Assembly: GCA_951230915.1 (NCBI GenBank)
Contig: OX579642.1
Coordinates: forward strand, 8,990,001 to 9,054,000
Direction: 5' to 3'
Source of the DNA: Antitrichia curtipendula
Lineage: Eukaryota; Streptophyta; Bryopsida; Hypnales; Leucodontaceae
DNA length: 64,000 nucleotides
Both the position numbers and the translations under genes were made by a program. Below are positions 25,285 to 37,232 of the stretch, piece by piece. How positions within the stretch are numbered: the first letter of the stretch is position 1; every line of letters starts with the position of its first letter. The notes under the pieces were generated by a model. It was not told where the DNA came from. It was given only the letters and a program-made list of their open reading frames with translations, and did not search any database.

Positions 25285-25926
25285 ATAACCGGGTGGGATG
25301 AAAGTCTTCCGGAAATGGACCGGATGGCCCACAGAACTCCCCGGACATTGCTTCGGGTCCTCTTGGAGAATATTTTTTCCTCTACACAAGATTGAGTTTC
25401 TTCACTATTCAATTGCATGTCCACTCATGTAAAATTTTGGAAGCAAATTCAAATTCTAACTCTCTCTAAATCACCTTGCAATACAGGAGGTATGAAAATT
25501 TGGCAATACACTAGCCAATTTTTTAATTTGTTTTGTGCACAAAAGATTTATTTTCTTAAATCTGAAAGGTGAAAACATACATGAACCATCTTCTACATGC
25601 ACAAATATTCTCATGAAAAAAAAACTATAACCTACAATTATGCTAATTTCCCCTCTCTCCCAAGACACCACTTTTTGTTATTTGATATAGTTTTTATTAT
25701 TAAACTGATCAAAATTTCATATTTTCTTGTTGGCAAGTGTAAAGAGGGTCCAACGCACCAAAGAACGTGGCATTTGGATACGATATGCAAAAATTATGAA
25801 GGGTGTCATTTTTTCCCGTAGATGTTCTAAAATTGTTTCTTCTACATAGGTACATGTTGATTTTGCAGATGTACATAAAATGATGATTGGGGTTTTTAGA
25901 CAAGTTGTAGTTTAGGGGGAACTACT
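25285..25926. other. AT-rich spacer
   Basis: Continues the CCGG-type repeat interrupted by the previous element to about 25370, then AT-rich sequence without recognisable genes. Confidence 0.4.
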
Positions 25927-26842
25927 TTATTCCCTAAAGATCCATTGTCCCCTAGAGAAGAGGAAAACAAAATGGATTTTGAATACACTCCTACAGTCTC
26001 AATGTTTGTTGTGATTTTTTGAAACATTTATGTTCAGATAGAAAAACTTATTAGCTTTATGAAAATATAGTTTTCATTTCAATTAGTGGCTGGGAGCAAA
26101 ATTCAGGCACAATGAGCCTAAATTTTGGTTTGGCAAGTAGAAAAAACCATACAAAATTTTATAAATTAATTTTTTTTTTCCAGAGATTGTATTTTTATCT
26201 ACATGGTAAGATTTGATTCATTGTATTTGAGTTTGTTATGTGAAAGCTACGAGCAATCTTGTTTTTTTAGCAATTAAAGCATCTTCTTGAAAAAATAATT
26301 TGTAGGATTCATTTTAAATTCAATTTTCACAATTTTTCAGGAAAAAAAAAATCACAAGGTTAAAGATTTCTTCCTAGAAAAATCTCACCAATAAGACTTA
26401 GTGTGTTTCAATTCCATCTTAGAGCCATTAATGATTTAGTTTTTCCTTCAATCTTCAATGTACTTAACAAATTTTAACAAGTGAAAATTAATTGTTTTCT
26501 TTTAGATTTTTTTCATAGAATCTCAACTCAATTATTCAGCATAAAAAATAAAAAATAAAAAATCAGTAGTATAAAAAATTGTAAGCTAAAAGAATTCAAA
26601 TTCAAAAAATCTAGTTGAACAAGGTGAAAAACTCCTTGTTTTCTTTGCTTTAAATGCAAATATCTTGCAATTTGCGCGGTCAAAGTATATAAAATTTCTT
26701 CCACGCATTCTTATACTAACCTAATACAAGATCCTAGATTAGATATGCCAAAAAAACTATTAAGTTTTTTTTGTTCTTTGTAATAGAAATGGCAATTTTT
26801 AGTGTTTTTTGATGGAAAAGGCCTTGGGGCTTTAGGGGTGAA
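25927..26842 (+). mobile_element. TTAA/CCCC-terminated non-autonomous transposon, family B (old copy)
   Basis: The left end TTATTCCCTAAAGATCCATT and right end GGCTTTAGGGG + TGAA are both mutated. The subterminal palindrome is broken after TTGTCCCC (25945). Internal B landmarks remain: GTGATTTTTTGAAACATT, AATCTCACCAATAAGACTTA, ATATCTTGCAATTTGCGCGG and AGAAATGGCAATTTTTAGTG. Length about 916 bp. Confidence 0.7.
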
Positions 26843-28950
26843 TCTAAGTGTAAACATGTATTTTGACCAAAAATCTAGATGCACATCACATAAAATGTAT
26901 ACCAATCAAAACAAGAAAGATTAATGTTGATTTTTTGGTACACCTAAACACAATAATTATAAATTTATTACTTATTCATATACTATCCAAATATTCATTC
27001 ACTATCCAAATAATGCATGCCTTATTTTTTGTTTCTATAAATTTGATAAAAATATATTATGTTTAATAATAGCAATCAGTTGATGGCTATTAAAGGTATA
27101 CAAACCTTATTGCTTATTTAATAATTAAGTGTAAGTTGAAGCCTGTTTATGCTAATTTTACCTATATTGATCTATATAGGTTACATATTGGTTTATTGTA
27201 ATAAAAAACTATTTTGTAAATCTAAAGTCATGACTTTAATTGAATTGGCAAAAAGTCCAAAATAACCTCAAATTTTTTATTCCCTTTGCAAAACCATTTG
27301 GCTTTGACAAATAAAGATGAATTGAGGTCTTTAGAATAGTTCTTTGAGTGTTGCAAAGCACATAAATTCTTATTTACAAATTATGATAATCTGTTCCGAA
27401 TAATAAGTTCATTAAATTTTCTTGGGTAAAAATATTAGAGCAAAGCTCTTAGTATTTCCTCCTCTAAAAGCATTCTATCATATTTAAAAGGGATTCAAAT
27501 TAAATTATGTATCTCAAAACTTTCATATACTAACCTCTAAAAAAAATTTTAACCAATTTATTTTTGAGGTATTAAACAACTGCTTGGGCTTGGCTTTGAA
27601 CTTATTTGTATGTTGAAATTACTTATTTGGATGCAATCCAATTGTACTGGCTTTTCTTTTCTTCCTATTGCTTTATGGATTAATTTAAAACCTTGGAACA
27701 AATCATGAAGTACTAAGTCACCAAATTAATCACATTGCTAAAGCATAGACAAAATTTATTTTTTCTAAAAACTTGGAAGTACTTTATCTGGTTTGTGTAT
27801 TGAATAAAGAAATATTCCAATTAGGATTTATATTTCTTAATAGTATATTAGTTTGATCTAAGGGAAACAATTTGATAGATTAAAAAGCCAACTAGGTTTA
27901 AACTTAATTTTGGTTCAACATCACAAAGCATAAACAATTCAACACCAAATTAGTTTTTCTTATAATTGAAGGTCTAAGCACATACCATAACAATGTTGCT
28001 TTCGTCCTCAATGTCGCTTCCTACTTGAAAAATGACCACAATTACATTGCTAGGAACAACCAATTGGAAACATTTGACATAAAATGCAAAAGATTACAAA
28101 GAGACAAAAATTCAAATTAACTTTGATTATATTAAATCAACACCATGTAGCTCATGCAAGAAACTTTTGAAATCATTCATCATTCACTCGATGGATACCA
28201 ATTCTTGTTAGGGGAAAAAATTCAGAAAAATTACAAAAATCTCCCAAATAAATTAACTTTCATTTGAAATTCTATGATTTTCATTTGTCTACAAGTAAAA
28301 AAATAACCTTTCATTATGATTTTGACTTTATGTGTATGCCAATTAGACAATGTAGGGGAATCCAACCTACTTTGGAAAATTTGAAAATAATTTCTATGAG
28401 TTGTTTCATTGGAGAGTGAGAATCAAAGTACATTAGCGTACTTACTACGCCATGTACCATCCGTATCCGTCATTGTACTTGATAAGGAGATTTACAATGA
28501 AATTCCCTCCCCCAACCTCATATCGGCTTGAACTTGGTGAATTCCAACATTCTGAACAAATAGGAAAACACACCAAGAAGTTCAACAAACTTGTTGAAGA
28601 TTGTTCAACGACTAAGATGGCGATTATAGTTTCAACAATCTCGTTGAAAAAATTGGAATATAGTAGTTCTTCCTATTCAAAGCATGTTTTGTTTTTTTGA
28701 GGCAATTTATCGCTCCTCCTAGACAATTTTAGCTTGTCTAAATCAAGCCCTCCATAAATGCACCAACGCACCAAGGGCATACAAACCTCTACTCAATGAT
28801 TTTTGTTATGCAAATTTTTTCACCATTTAGCTATAGCCTACAAATGTTGTCTATTTTTTGTAAATCAAGGATTCTTCATCTTGGGGGTCAAAATAGCTAG
28901 ATTATAGTTGGTGATTTTATTAGTTGGAATAAAGAGGGGCCCCTCTTCCT
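26843..28950. other. AT-rich spacer, no gene recognised
   Basis: Short open stretches (26863-27066, 28452-28700) show no family motif. I see no repeat boundaries here. Confidence 0.45.
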
Positions 28951-28959
28951 ACTTCTTTT

Positions 28960-29103
28960 TCTAGCCTGCCTATTTTTTTATTTTTTATTTTGCTATGTTT
29001 CTCTTCATTTGTCCAACCGCTTGGCTTTGTTGTTATTCTAGACCCTTCTTTTAATGCAATGGTTCTCCTTTTGTTATTAGAAAAAAAAGAAAAAAAAGAA
29101 AAA
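28960..29103 (+). mobile_element. L1-like LINE 3' tail (5'-truncated)
   Basis: CTCTTCATTTGTCCAACCGC, TTGGCTTTGTTGTTATTCTA, TTTAATGCAATGGTTCTCCT and TTTGTTATTAGAAAAAAAAG follow in the same order as at 22735-22860. The tail is A-rich with interspersed G. No protein region is retained. Confidence 0.55.
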
Positions 29104-29125
29104 GCTGGATTATTATTATATTTCA

Positions 29126-29190
29126 AGACAAATAGCCAAATTATACCTAGATATCACCTAGTTTTGATATAGGTATCACCAAGTATCACA
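29126..29190 (+). repeat. Dispersed repeat, inverted partner of 37670-37729
   Basis: GCCAAATTATACC..., TATCACCTAGTTTTGATATA and CACCAAGTATCAC are the reverse complement (with scattered differences) of the segment at 37670-37729. This suggests a short piece of a dispersed element; limits are unclear. Confidence 0.5.
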
Positions 29191-29970
29191 TGAGTATTGA
29201 AGAAATAGCTTACTTCTTCACCAAAATGATGGAAAACATAACTGTCCGTGCTGTCTTAAAAAAATACATACTGATTCAAAGTGTATAGAGTGATTTATTT
29301 TATTTAGTGCGGAGATTTATTTTATTTAGTGTGGAGATTTATTTATTTATATTTACCGGTAGTATGTAGATTTCACCGGAATAGGGTCGGAAATGAGAAG
29401 GACAAGGCACTGCGAGCAAAAATCGGAGATGAAGGATAGGCTGAGGGTAGAAAGTTAATTTTAAGTATCATTCCACTTAAAAATGCCCCCATTGTTAAAT
29501 TTGGAAAAAATTCATAATTGGGGGTTGGGTCGAGGCTTTTGTCTCCTTTGAATTTAATAATAATAATATCTCGATTTTGAAAATATATATAACACAGAAA
29601 TCACTCTGTTACTTAATATACCTTAATTTTAACATCCACTTTAAAACAATTTAATATTTTAGTCCAATGTGTGTGCGTGCGAATATTGAGACAGAATGAG
29701 ACTCTTCTGCAATAGCGTTGCACATCTTTGCAGCCTCTGGGGTGCTAACACGTCACCTTCTAATTTGGCCAACTACAGCATTTAAGTTTATAAATAAATG
29801 GATTGAGCGGATGATTTTTTTGGATGAAATAGTTTTTGGATGAGGTTTCGGGTGTTCGTTGACTTTTTTAATTGTGCCAGAGTGGACGTTTGTCCTGAAC
29901 TCTACTATAGATGCCCGTGCGCTTTCTAGCACATTCTCAAGCTACAGGTTGTGGTTTTTTAAGTTTTGGT
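29191..29970. other. AT-rich spacer
   Basis: No gene seen. A near-duplicate TTTATTTTATTTAGTG(C/T)GGAGATTTATT occurs twice in tandem at about 29293-29345. Confidence 0.45.
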
Positions 29971-30912
29971 TTAACCCCTAAATGTTTTTGACTATATTTT
30001 CACCAAAAACGCTCCAAAACTGCCATTTCTAATACTAGTGCCAAATTTTAGAAAAAAAGCATTTTTGGACAAATGTAACCATAGAATCTTGTAGTAAACT
30101 TGTTTAAGAAGATGTGGAAAAAATTTCAGAATTTTCCACCATGTGGATTGCAAGATAATAGCATTTGAATTGACAAAAATCCTTTTTTTGTCCTTGCGAA
30201 AAAACGGGCAACTGCCCTTCACAAGGTCACATTTGTATGAAAAAATGTCCAAAATGGTGGTTACTCTTTGAATTTATTCTTCAAGGCAAGTTGGCTACAT
30301 GCTTGAAAAATTTCAGATCATTTGGAATTGTACAACATATAGAAAACAAATAGTAAGTAGGAAGAGGTAGAGAATGATTCAAAACACTAAATTGTGAAGA
30401 ATTTATTTATGGAATTGAAAAATGCCAATCCCAACGGTTGTAATGTTGTAATAAACAATCTACAACCAATGTTTTTATTTTTTTTCAAAAATACTGAAAA
30501 TTGAGTTAAATAAAGGACTTCAAAGTTTATTTTAGAGTTGAGATTCCATAACTACCCTTAAACTAAGAATCCTCATAACTTTTGACTCATAGATCTAAAT
30601 GGAATGATTCAAAGCTTCCCGTGTACATATAAATCTAAAGAACCAATTTCAAATTTTTATTATCTTAAAAAGTGATTTTTAAAGAAGTTTTTTTGCTGCC
30701 CATGCTGCCCGCCAAGGACTGAAAATGACATATCATGCAATAACTTTTTAACTATGCAGTCAAAAGTTATGAAAATTGTTGGGCCTTAAAGCTACTCCTC
30801 GGGCGCGTGTTGTATGAAAATTTCAAAGAAAAAAAATATAAATTCCATTCGTAGTGAGCTGCCCAAAATCGCTATGTTGCCAAAAAACACACTTTGGTCC
30901 TTTAGGGGTTAA
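29971..30912 (+). mobile_element. TTAA/CCCC-terminated non-autonomous transposon, family A (intact ends)
   Basis: The left end is TTAACCCCTAAATGTTTTTG and the right end GGTCCTTTAGGGG + TTAA; 942 bp. It follows the 24330-25284 copy throughout, in the same orientation. Flanks outside the TTAA pair are unrelated to those of that copy. Confidence 0.85.
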
Positions 30913-31542
30913 TAAGGATTTTAAAATTAAATTAAATTTTTTCTTCAAATCATTACATGAATGAATGTTCAATTTCTCCATTGAACTAAAACTGAAGGAC
31001 CAAAATGAAAGGTGTCTATAACCAATTCGCTAAGATTCCAAATAGTCCTCTAGGGATAATAGTGGGAAGTTTTGTATTTTTTTGCTTTGATTACCTATAG
31101 TGTGTCTTCTTTTTATTGGAAATTGGAGTGAATGAGATATATTTGCAAGAAACCTTTGATGTATTATTCTATTGCAAAAACAAAATCGTGAATCTAATCT
31201 AGTCATGTATATGCAACAACCAAAAGGATGGCAATGGATCACCTTACGCTAGTAAGGATACAATGATGGGACAAAAGTGCATTATGTTTGTGTTGTTCTA
31301 AGCAAGGCAACAAAACATCAAGGTCACAAATACAAATTTAATCCCTCAACATGTCATGAGTTAGAAAGTGTCTTTTAGATGATTTTAGATGCATAAATTT
31401 GAATGATGGATTGAGATTTTTCATCCAATATTTTTATGAGAGTTCTTTAAATGTGTCTTGGGTGGATGATTGTGGAAATTCTTTATAGAGGAATTCTTTA
31501 CTTGTGTACATAAGAAGATGCTATAAAAAGAGATGATTAACA
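30913..31542. other. AT-rich spacer
   Basis: No gene or clear repeat seen. Confidence 0.4.
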
Positions 31543-31797
31543 ATGACTACACTAAAAATTATATTTAGTGTTGGATTGCATTCAGTGTAATTACCAACCT
31601 ACCCCACCCAATACTAAATCTGAAATTTGGAGTAATTAGTGTAGTGTTGGACTTGAATGAGCGGCCTTCACCTTCTCAGTATATTTAGTGTTAGAAATTA
31701 CATTTAATGTTACTTACTTTAGTAGGCTTAATGATATTTAGTGTCATGGTTCGTAAATAGTATTGCTAACACTAAATATAGTTTTTAGTGTAATGAC
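31543..31797. mobile_element. 245-bp MITE with long terminal inverted repeats and 5-bp target duplication
   Basis: The element spans 31548-31792. Both ends read TACACTAAAAA inward, and the inner 23 bp starting at CACTA match at 22 positions between the left end and the inverted right end. ATGAC flanks both sides (31543-31547 and 31793-31797). The inside contains further TTTAGTGT copies as subterminal repeats. The CACTA start resembles CACTA/EnSpm elements, but those make 3-bp duplications, so the superfamily is open. Confidence 0.75.
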
Positions 31798-32137
31798 CTC
31801 TCTATATAAGAAGAAACTATTTTATTAATTTAACTTAGTGTACTTCATCAACTTGTACATCCTTGCTCTTGATCTAAATTTCAAACATTAAAATGATCTT
31901 TTTTGAATTTGAATCCAACTAATGAAATGAAGTTTATTGAATCCAGTTTCAACCTCAATTTGAAATTTTGTAAAATAACTAAATTGTATGTTTTATTTGA
32001 ATTTTGGGCCTATAACTACAAACTATTGGTTTTCTACTTATAGAGTCGTACATGATTTTAGGTTACACCATAATGTTCCAAATTATAATACATACAAATG
32101 GTGAAATTTTAAGATTTTTAAAGCATTTTTATATTTG
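31798..32137. other. AT-rich spacer
   Basis: No gene or repeat recognised. Confidence 0.4.
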
Positions 32138-33059
32138 TTAACCCCTAAAATCCCATTTGTCCCCTCAGGGGACAATTTGGGTCCGGGTAGGTTCTTGTGA
32201 CCTCAATTTGTAGAGAATTTTTTTGGGATTTTTTGAGGTTGTGCGGTTTTGCGAGAGCTTTGTGGATATATAATTTTTATTTCAATTGGTGCCCAAGAGA
32301 AAAAGTTATGCCAAAAATAGAGTTTGGCGGGCAGCACAAAAAAATCACAGAAAGTCAAAATAAATTTCTTAAATATTTTTTTCAAAATCTATATCTTTTT
32401 TTCTACATTTGAAGCTTTGATTCATTCTATTTGGACTAATAATGAAAAAGTTATGGACAATCTTAGTTTTTCGGGCAATCTAAGCATCTTCTTGAAAAAA
32501 TAACTTTTAGGATTCATTTTTGAATGCAATTTTTACAATTTTCAGATTTTTTTTTTAGATAAGGTTGAATTTTCTTGCTAGAACAATCTCACTGTTGGGA
32601 TTATGGTATTTCAATTTTGTCTTAGAGCTATTAACTATTTAGTTATTCCTTCAATCTTGAACCTACTTCTACTTAACAATTTTTTAATGAGTAAAAATTT
32701 AGTGTTTTTTTCTTGAATTTTTTTCCTAGATTCACAACTGAAGTATTGAACATATAAACTTAGAAAATCAAAATCAACAATACAAAAAATTTAAGTTAAA
32801 TAGGTTCAAAGCCCCAAAATCTAGTCAAGCAAGGTGCAAAAAAACTTGTTTTCTTCCCTTTGAATGCAAATATCTTGCAATCTATTTGGTCAAAGTTTCT
32901 GAAATTTCTTGCACACATTCTCATACTAGTCTAGTATAAGATCCTATGGTTAGATATGCAAAAAAAAAACAATTTTTATAGTTTTTTGCTCTTTGCAATA
33001 GAAGTGACAGTTTTGAGTGTGTTGAGATGGAGAAAAGGCCTCGGGGTTTTAGGGGTTAA
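32138..33059 (+). mobile_element. TTAA/CCCC-terminated non-autonomous transposon, family B (intact, young)
   Basis: The left end is TTAACCCCTAAAATCCCATT and the right end CGGGGTTTTAGGGG + TTAA; 922 bp. The subterminal palindrome is TTGTCCCCTCAGGGGACAA. It is almost identical to the copy at 33875-34797: a 60-codon antisense stretch translates with a single residue difference. That stretch is a fossil of shared sequence, not a supported gene. Confidence 0.88.
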
Positions 33060-33874
33060 GGACCGTGGTTGATTAGGGAGGTGGGCAATCCTTTGTATGG
33101 CCAATTGGGAGCAATTTTAAAACTTTTGAATGCAAGTGCCTATTGGAGATCTAACCGTATGGATGGAAGTGTTGCGCTTGATATAGGATTTAGCATTGAA
33201 ATTTCTGGTGAAGGTGCGTTATAAAGCAAGAATTTTTAGCAAATCTTGGTGTAATTTCAGCCCCCGTTGTCTTGGTTTTTTCAACCCTCTAGCCACATGC
33301 CACCTTAGATTGGCTTAGTTATTGTCCTAAACTCTTCACTTCCCAATTCCCCAGACCCATCCCCTTTGCCACGTCATCAAACTCATTGACATGCTTTCTC
33401 TATAAACCAAAAAGGACCCAAATTGACCACAAAATGGTCGACTGGTCCTTAATGGGTTAAAGGCCGGGGTGAACTGACCCCTCGCTCGTCCTTAAGGGAA
33501 AAACCTGAAATTTTTTATTTGCCGCACATGATAAAATTTGCAAATTTTGAATTCATATTTGCAATCAGAGGCCCAAAATTAGCTAGGAGAGGTGTAGAAG
33601 ATAAATAAAACAAGCACAAAATAGTTATTTTTTTTACATGCACCCTTGGAGTGACTTAGGTGGGACGAGCGAGGGGGACAATTCACCTTGACCTTGTCAA
33701 GGTACAACCCACAAAAGTTGTGGTTTTGAACTAGGCTACCCCGTGCATGGTCAACAAAGGCTTCCCATAGGACTTGTTCAAGTTTGGGGGGCAACTTGGA
33801 GTTGTTGTTAAAGCAAATTGCATTGCAATCCAACCATGCAATCTATATCACAAAGCCCCTGAAGAGTGATTACA
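33060..33874. other. Spacer between two near-identical family B copies
   Basis: 815 bp with no assigned gene. An antisense open stretch at 33579-33833 (84 codons) has no recognisable motif. CTGGTCCTTAATGGGTTAA at 33443-33461 could be a decayed TTAA-type terminus. Confidence 0.4.
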
Positions 33875-34797
33875 TTAACCCCTAAAAACCCGTTTGTCCC
33901 CTCGGGGGACAATTTGGGTCCGGGTAGGTTCCTGTGACCTCAATTTGTAGAGAATTTTTTTGGGATTTTTTGAGGTTGTGCGGTTTTGCGAGAGCTTTGT
34001 GGATATATAATTTTTATTTCAATTGATGCCCAAGAGAAAAAGTTATGCCAAAAATAGAGTTTAGCGGGCAGCACAAAAAAATCACAGAAAGTCAAAATAA
34101 ATTTCTTAAATATTTTTTTCAAAATCTATATCTTTTTTTCTACATTTGAAGCTTTGATTCATTCTATTTGGACTAATAATGAAAAAGTTATGGACAATCT
34201 TAGTTTTTCGGGCAATCTAAGCACCTTCTTGAAAAAATAACTTTTAGGATTCATTTTTTAATGCAATTTTTACATTTTTCAGAATTTTTTTTTTAGACAA
34301 GGTTGAATTTTCTTGCTAGAACAATTTCACCGTTGGGATTATGGTATTTCAATTTTGTCTTAGAGCTATTAACTATTTAGTTATTCCTTCAATCTTGAAC
34401 TTACTTCTACTTAACAATTTTTTAATGAGTAAAAATTTAGTGTTTTTTTCTTGAATTTTTTTTTCTAGATTCTCAACTGAAGTATTCAACATATAAACTT
34501 AGAAAATCAAAATCAACAATACAAAAAATTTAAGTTAAATAGGTTCAAAGCCCCAAAATCTAGTCAAGCAAGGTGCAAAAAAACTTGTTTTCTTCACTTT
34601 GAATGCAAATATCTTGCAATCTATTTGTTCAAAGTTTCTGAAATTTCTTGCACACATTCTCATACTAGTCTAGTATAAGATCCTGCGGTTAGATATGTAA
34701 AAAAAAAAAAAATTTATAGTTTTTTGCTCTTTGCAATAGAAGTGGCAGTTTTAAGTGTGTTTTGATGGAGAAAAGGCCTCGGGGTTTTAGGGGTTAA
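33875..34797 (+). mobile_element. TTAA/CCCC-terminated non-autonomous transposon, family B (intact, young)
   Basis: The left end is TTAACCCCTAAAAACCCGTT and the right end GGGGTTTTAGGGG + TTAA; 923 bp. The subterminal palindrome is TTGTCCCCTCGGGGGACAA. It has the same orientation and nearly the same sequence as 32138-33059, but its flanks outside TTAA differ. This indicates either two recent insertions or a duplication whose flanks have been lost. Confidence 0.88.
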
Positions 34798-35382
34798 AGT
34801 CCCACGTTTCAATCTCCTTGCTAGTTTTGATCCAAGGATATATTGCTACCAAGTGAGTGAAGGCAACAATCAACAACTGATGGGGAAGATATGTGGTTTC
34901 ATCTTTAATTTTTTTATAAATTTCACTCATATTTAGTGAAAAATATAGCATACAAAGAAAATAACCCATTGTAGTTGAGTATACGGTCTTGGGGGCATCA
35001 TGTAGGGGTTAAATTGCTTTGGAACTGAAACAAAAGGAAACATTGGGTGGTCATGCACAGTGGATGGCATTCATGTGCATATAGTCTTTAAATAAAGCCT
35101 ATATGTCCACTGCTCTTTATTGTCTGATTTCTTTGAAGCTTTATTAAGTGTTTTTTTATGCGATAGTTTTTCATTTGTAATCCCCAAACTCGTTCTAGAC
35201 AAAAATCTAGATGTGAAAATTTAATTTTAATCAAGGATCATTTTGGATGTACTTGTCTTTCAAATACAAGTAATAAGTATATTGCTAGTGTGAAAACATA
35301 AAATTCAACATTGGGAGCACTTCTAAAGTTGATTTTAGACCATGAGGCAGTAGAAGTCCTTCCAAATTAAGGGCTAGCCCAC

Positions 35383-35447
35383 TTAACACCGAAAGATTTT
35401 TGACTATATTTTCACCCAAAACGCTCCAAAACTGCCATATATCAATC
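35383..35447 (+). mobile_element. Truncated left end of a family A element
   Basis: TTAACACCGAAAGATTTTTG followed by ACTATATTTTCACCCAAAAC and GCTCCAAAACTGCCAT matches the first ~65 bp of family A, then stops abruptly. Confidence 0.6.
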
Positions 35448-36215
35448 TGACAAGTTTGGGTTGGTAGTTTATTGAATTAACTCAGTTCATAAAAGATATT
35501 GTGTTTTGAAGTTTTTATAAATTTATAAATTTGAAAATTATTTTTATTTTTATTATACTATGACAATGGCACATGGCACACTAGTGCTAATATGGAACTA
35601 AGAAGTCCATGTTCTAATATAAAGAATATGAGTTGCATACTCAAATTAGTCAGTATAAGGATTGGAGCACATTTATGGTATTAATATAACATGTACCGCT
35701 CTTTTTTAGGTCAATGAGAAAAATGAGAAAAATGAGAAAAAATTCTAAATTTTGTTCAATATTATGAATTTGTGCTAGTCTTCCATAGAATGTGTGTCTT
35801 TGACCTCACATATTGAAAGATTATAGCATTTGAAGTTTTATTTTCTTTTTCTTTTGACCCTACTTGACAAGGTCAACAAATTTTAGCTCCTCCTCGGGTA
35901 AGATTTTAATTTACACTAAACATGTTGTTTCAACAATTGTATATAATATCATATGATTTATATACTCGCCAAATTTTAGAATTAGAAGAGGAATTGTGTA
36001 CATGTTGCCTAAAGCTGCCATCTTGCTTCCAAAATTGCAAACGAGATTGCAAACAATGTAATTTTTGATTTGGGAATTCAATCAAAAAAATAAAAAATTG
36101 CCACTTTGTTGGAATTTGCCCAAATTTTTAATTGGTTGTTCAATGACTAGTTAGTCCTTTAGCCAAATCGTCCGTTGAAAGACAATTGAAAATCTAAATA
36201 GATTCCTATGATTAA
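35448..36215. other. AT-rich spacer
   Basis: Only a short AATGAGAAA triplication near 35714-35742 stands out. Confidence 0.4.
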
Positions 36216-37232
36216 TAAAAAAAACCTAAAGGACCAAGTATTCCATTTGGAGACAGTTAAAGGTTTAGACAAGTTCCTATGATCCCAATTTTTGGCGTGA
36301 TTTTCTGAAATAGAAAAATACATTAGATTAATGGAAATACATTTTTTATCTCAATCAATGCTTGGATCAAAATTTATGTCACCCTAAGCACAAAATGGAG
36401 TTTCTCGGGTAGTAAAAAAATCCCTACAAAAACTTGTAATGTTTTCTTAAAATTTGTTCCAATAGATTATATTTTTGTCTATGTGGAAAGATTTGACTCA
36501 TTCCATTTGGATTAATGCTTCAAAAGTTATAGAGCACCTTGCTTTGTGGGCAATCATAGCATCTTGCTTTGTAGGTAGTCATAGCATTTTTGAGAGCATT
36601 TTCTTGAAAAAATAACATATTGGATTTTTTATTGAACTCAATTTCACATTTTTTCAAAAACAAAAGTTCCAAAAGATTTATTTTAGCCTCTAGAACAATC
36701 TCACTATTGGGATCAGTTTGTTTCAATTCCATCTTAGAGAAATTAAAATTTTAGATTTTCTTTCTATGTGCCAAGTACTTCTACTTAATAATTTTTAAAG
36801 AATGAAAAGCAAGTTTTTTTTGGTTGAATTTTCTCCCCTAGATTGTCAACTCAATGCTTCCAATGACTTAGAATCATAATTTGTAGTGCAAAAAATTTAA
36901 ATTAAGAAGATTCAAAATCTTTGAATCTGGTCACTCAAAGTACAGAAAAACTTGTTTTCTTCACTTTGAATGCAAATGTATTGTAATCTATCTGGGCAAA
37001 TTTTGCTTGATAGGTGCACCTTCTTTGTATATAACTAAATCATTCAATTATACCAAATATTATAAAAATAATCTAAAAATTCTTCTACACATTCTTATAC
37101 TAGTATTGTGCAAGTTCCATGGTTAAATATGCAATAAATAAATAAAATTTTAAATTATTTTTGCTCTTTGCAATAGAAATGACAGTTTTAACCGTTACTT
37201 GCGAAAAATAGGCCCTCGTCCTTTAGCAATTC
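36216..37232 (+). mobile_element. Degraded family B element
   Basis: The left region CCTAAAGGACCAAGTATTCC and right end CTCGTCCTTTAGCAATTCA have lost the intact termini. The B landmark order is kept: GGCGTGATTTTCTGAAA, AATCTCACTATTGGGATCAG, CTTCACTTTGAATGCAAATG, GCTCTTTGCAATAGAAATGA. It is about 1.0 kb, longer than intact copies because of internal duplication around 36540-36600 and insertions near 36990-37080. Confidence 0.6.

Noticed and set aside
23036..25370. Large 2.3-kb element with CCGG-rich inverted ends enclosing the family A copy.
   Set aside because: The proposed ends match at only about 14 of 19 positions and the boundaries shift with the alignment. It is kept as a repeat-like region without a defined element.
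33579..33833. 84-codon minus-strand open frame between the two young family B copies as cargo gene.
   Set aside because: No recognisable motif, no splice or codon evidence, and the length is within chance expectation.
32203..34122. Near-identical 60-codon antisense open frames in two elements (32203-32385 and 33940-34122) as a conserved small protein.
   Set aside because: They sit in two very recent copies of the same non-autonomous element, so similarity follows from copy age. Older copies do not keep the frame.
10178..34793. CCCTAAA/TTTAGGG at the ends of the TTAA elements looks like the plant telomere repeat.
   Set aside because: Each end carries only a single unit, at a fixed position next to TTAA and in opposite orientation at the two ends. 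That is a terminal inverted repeat, not an interstitial telomere array.
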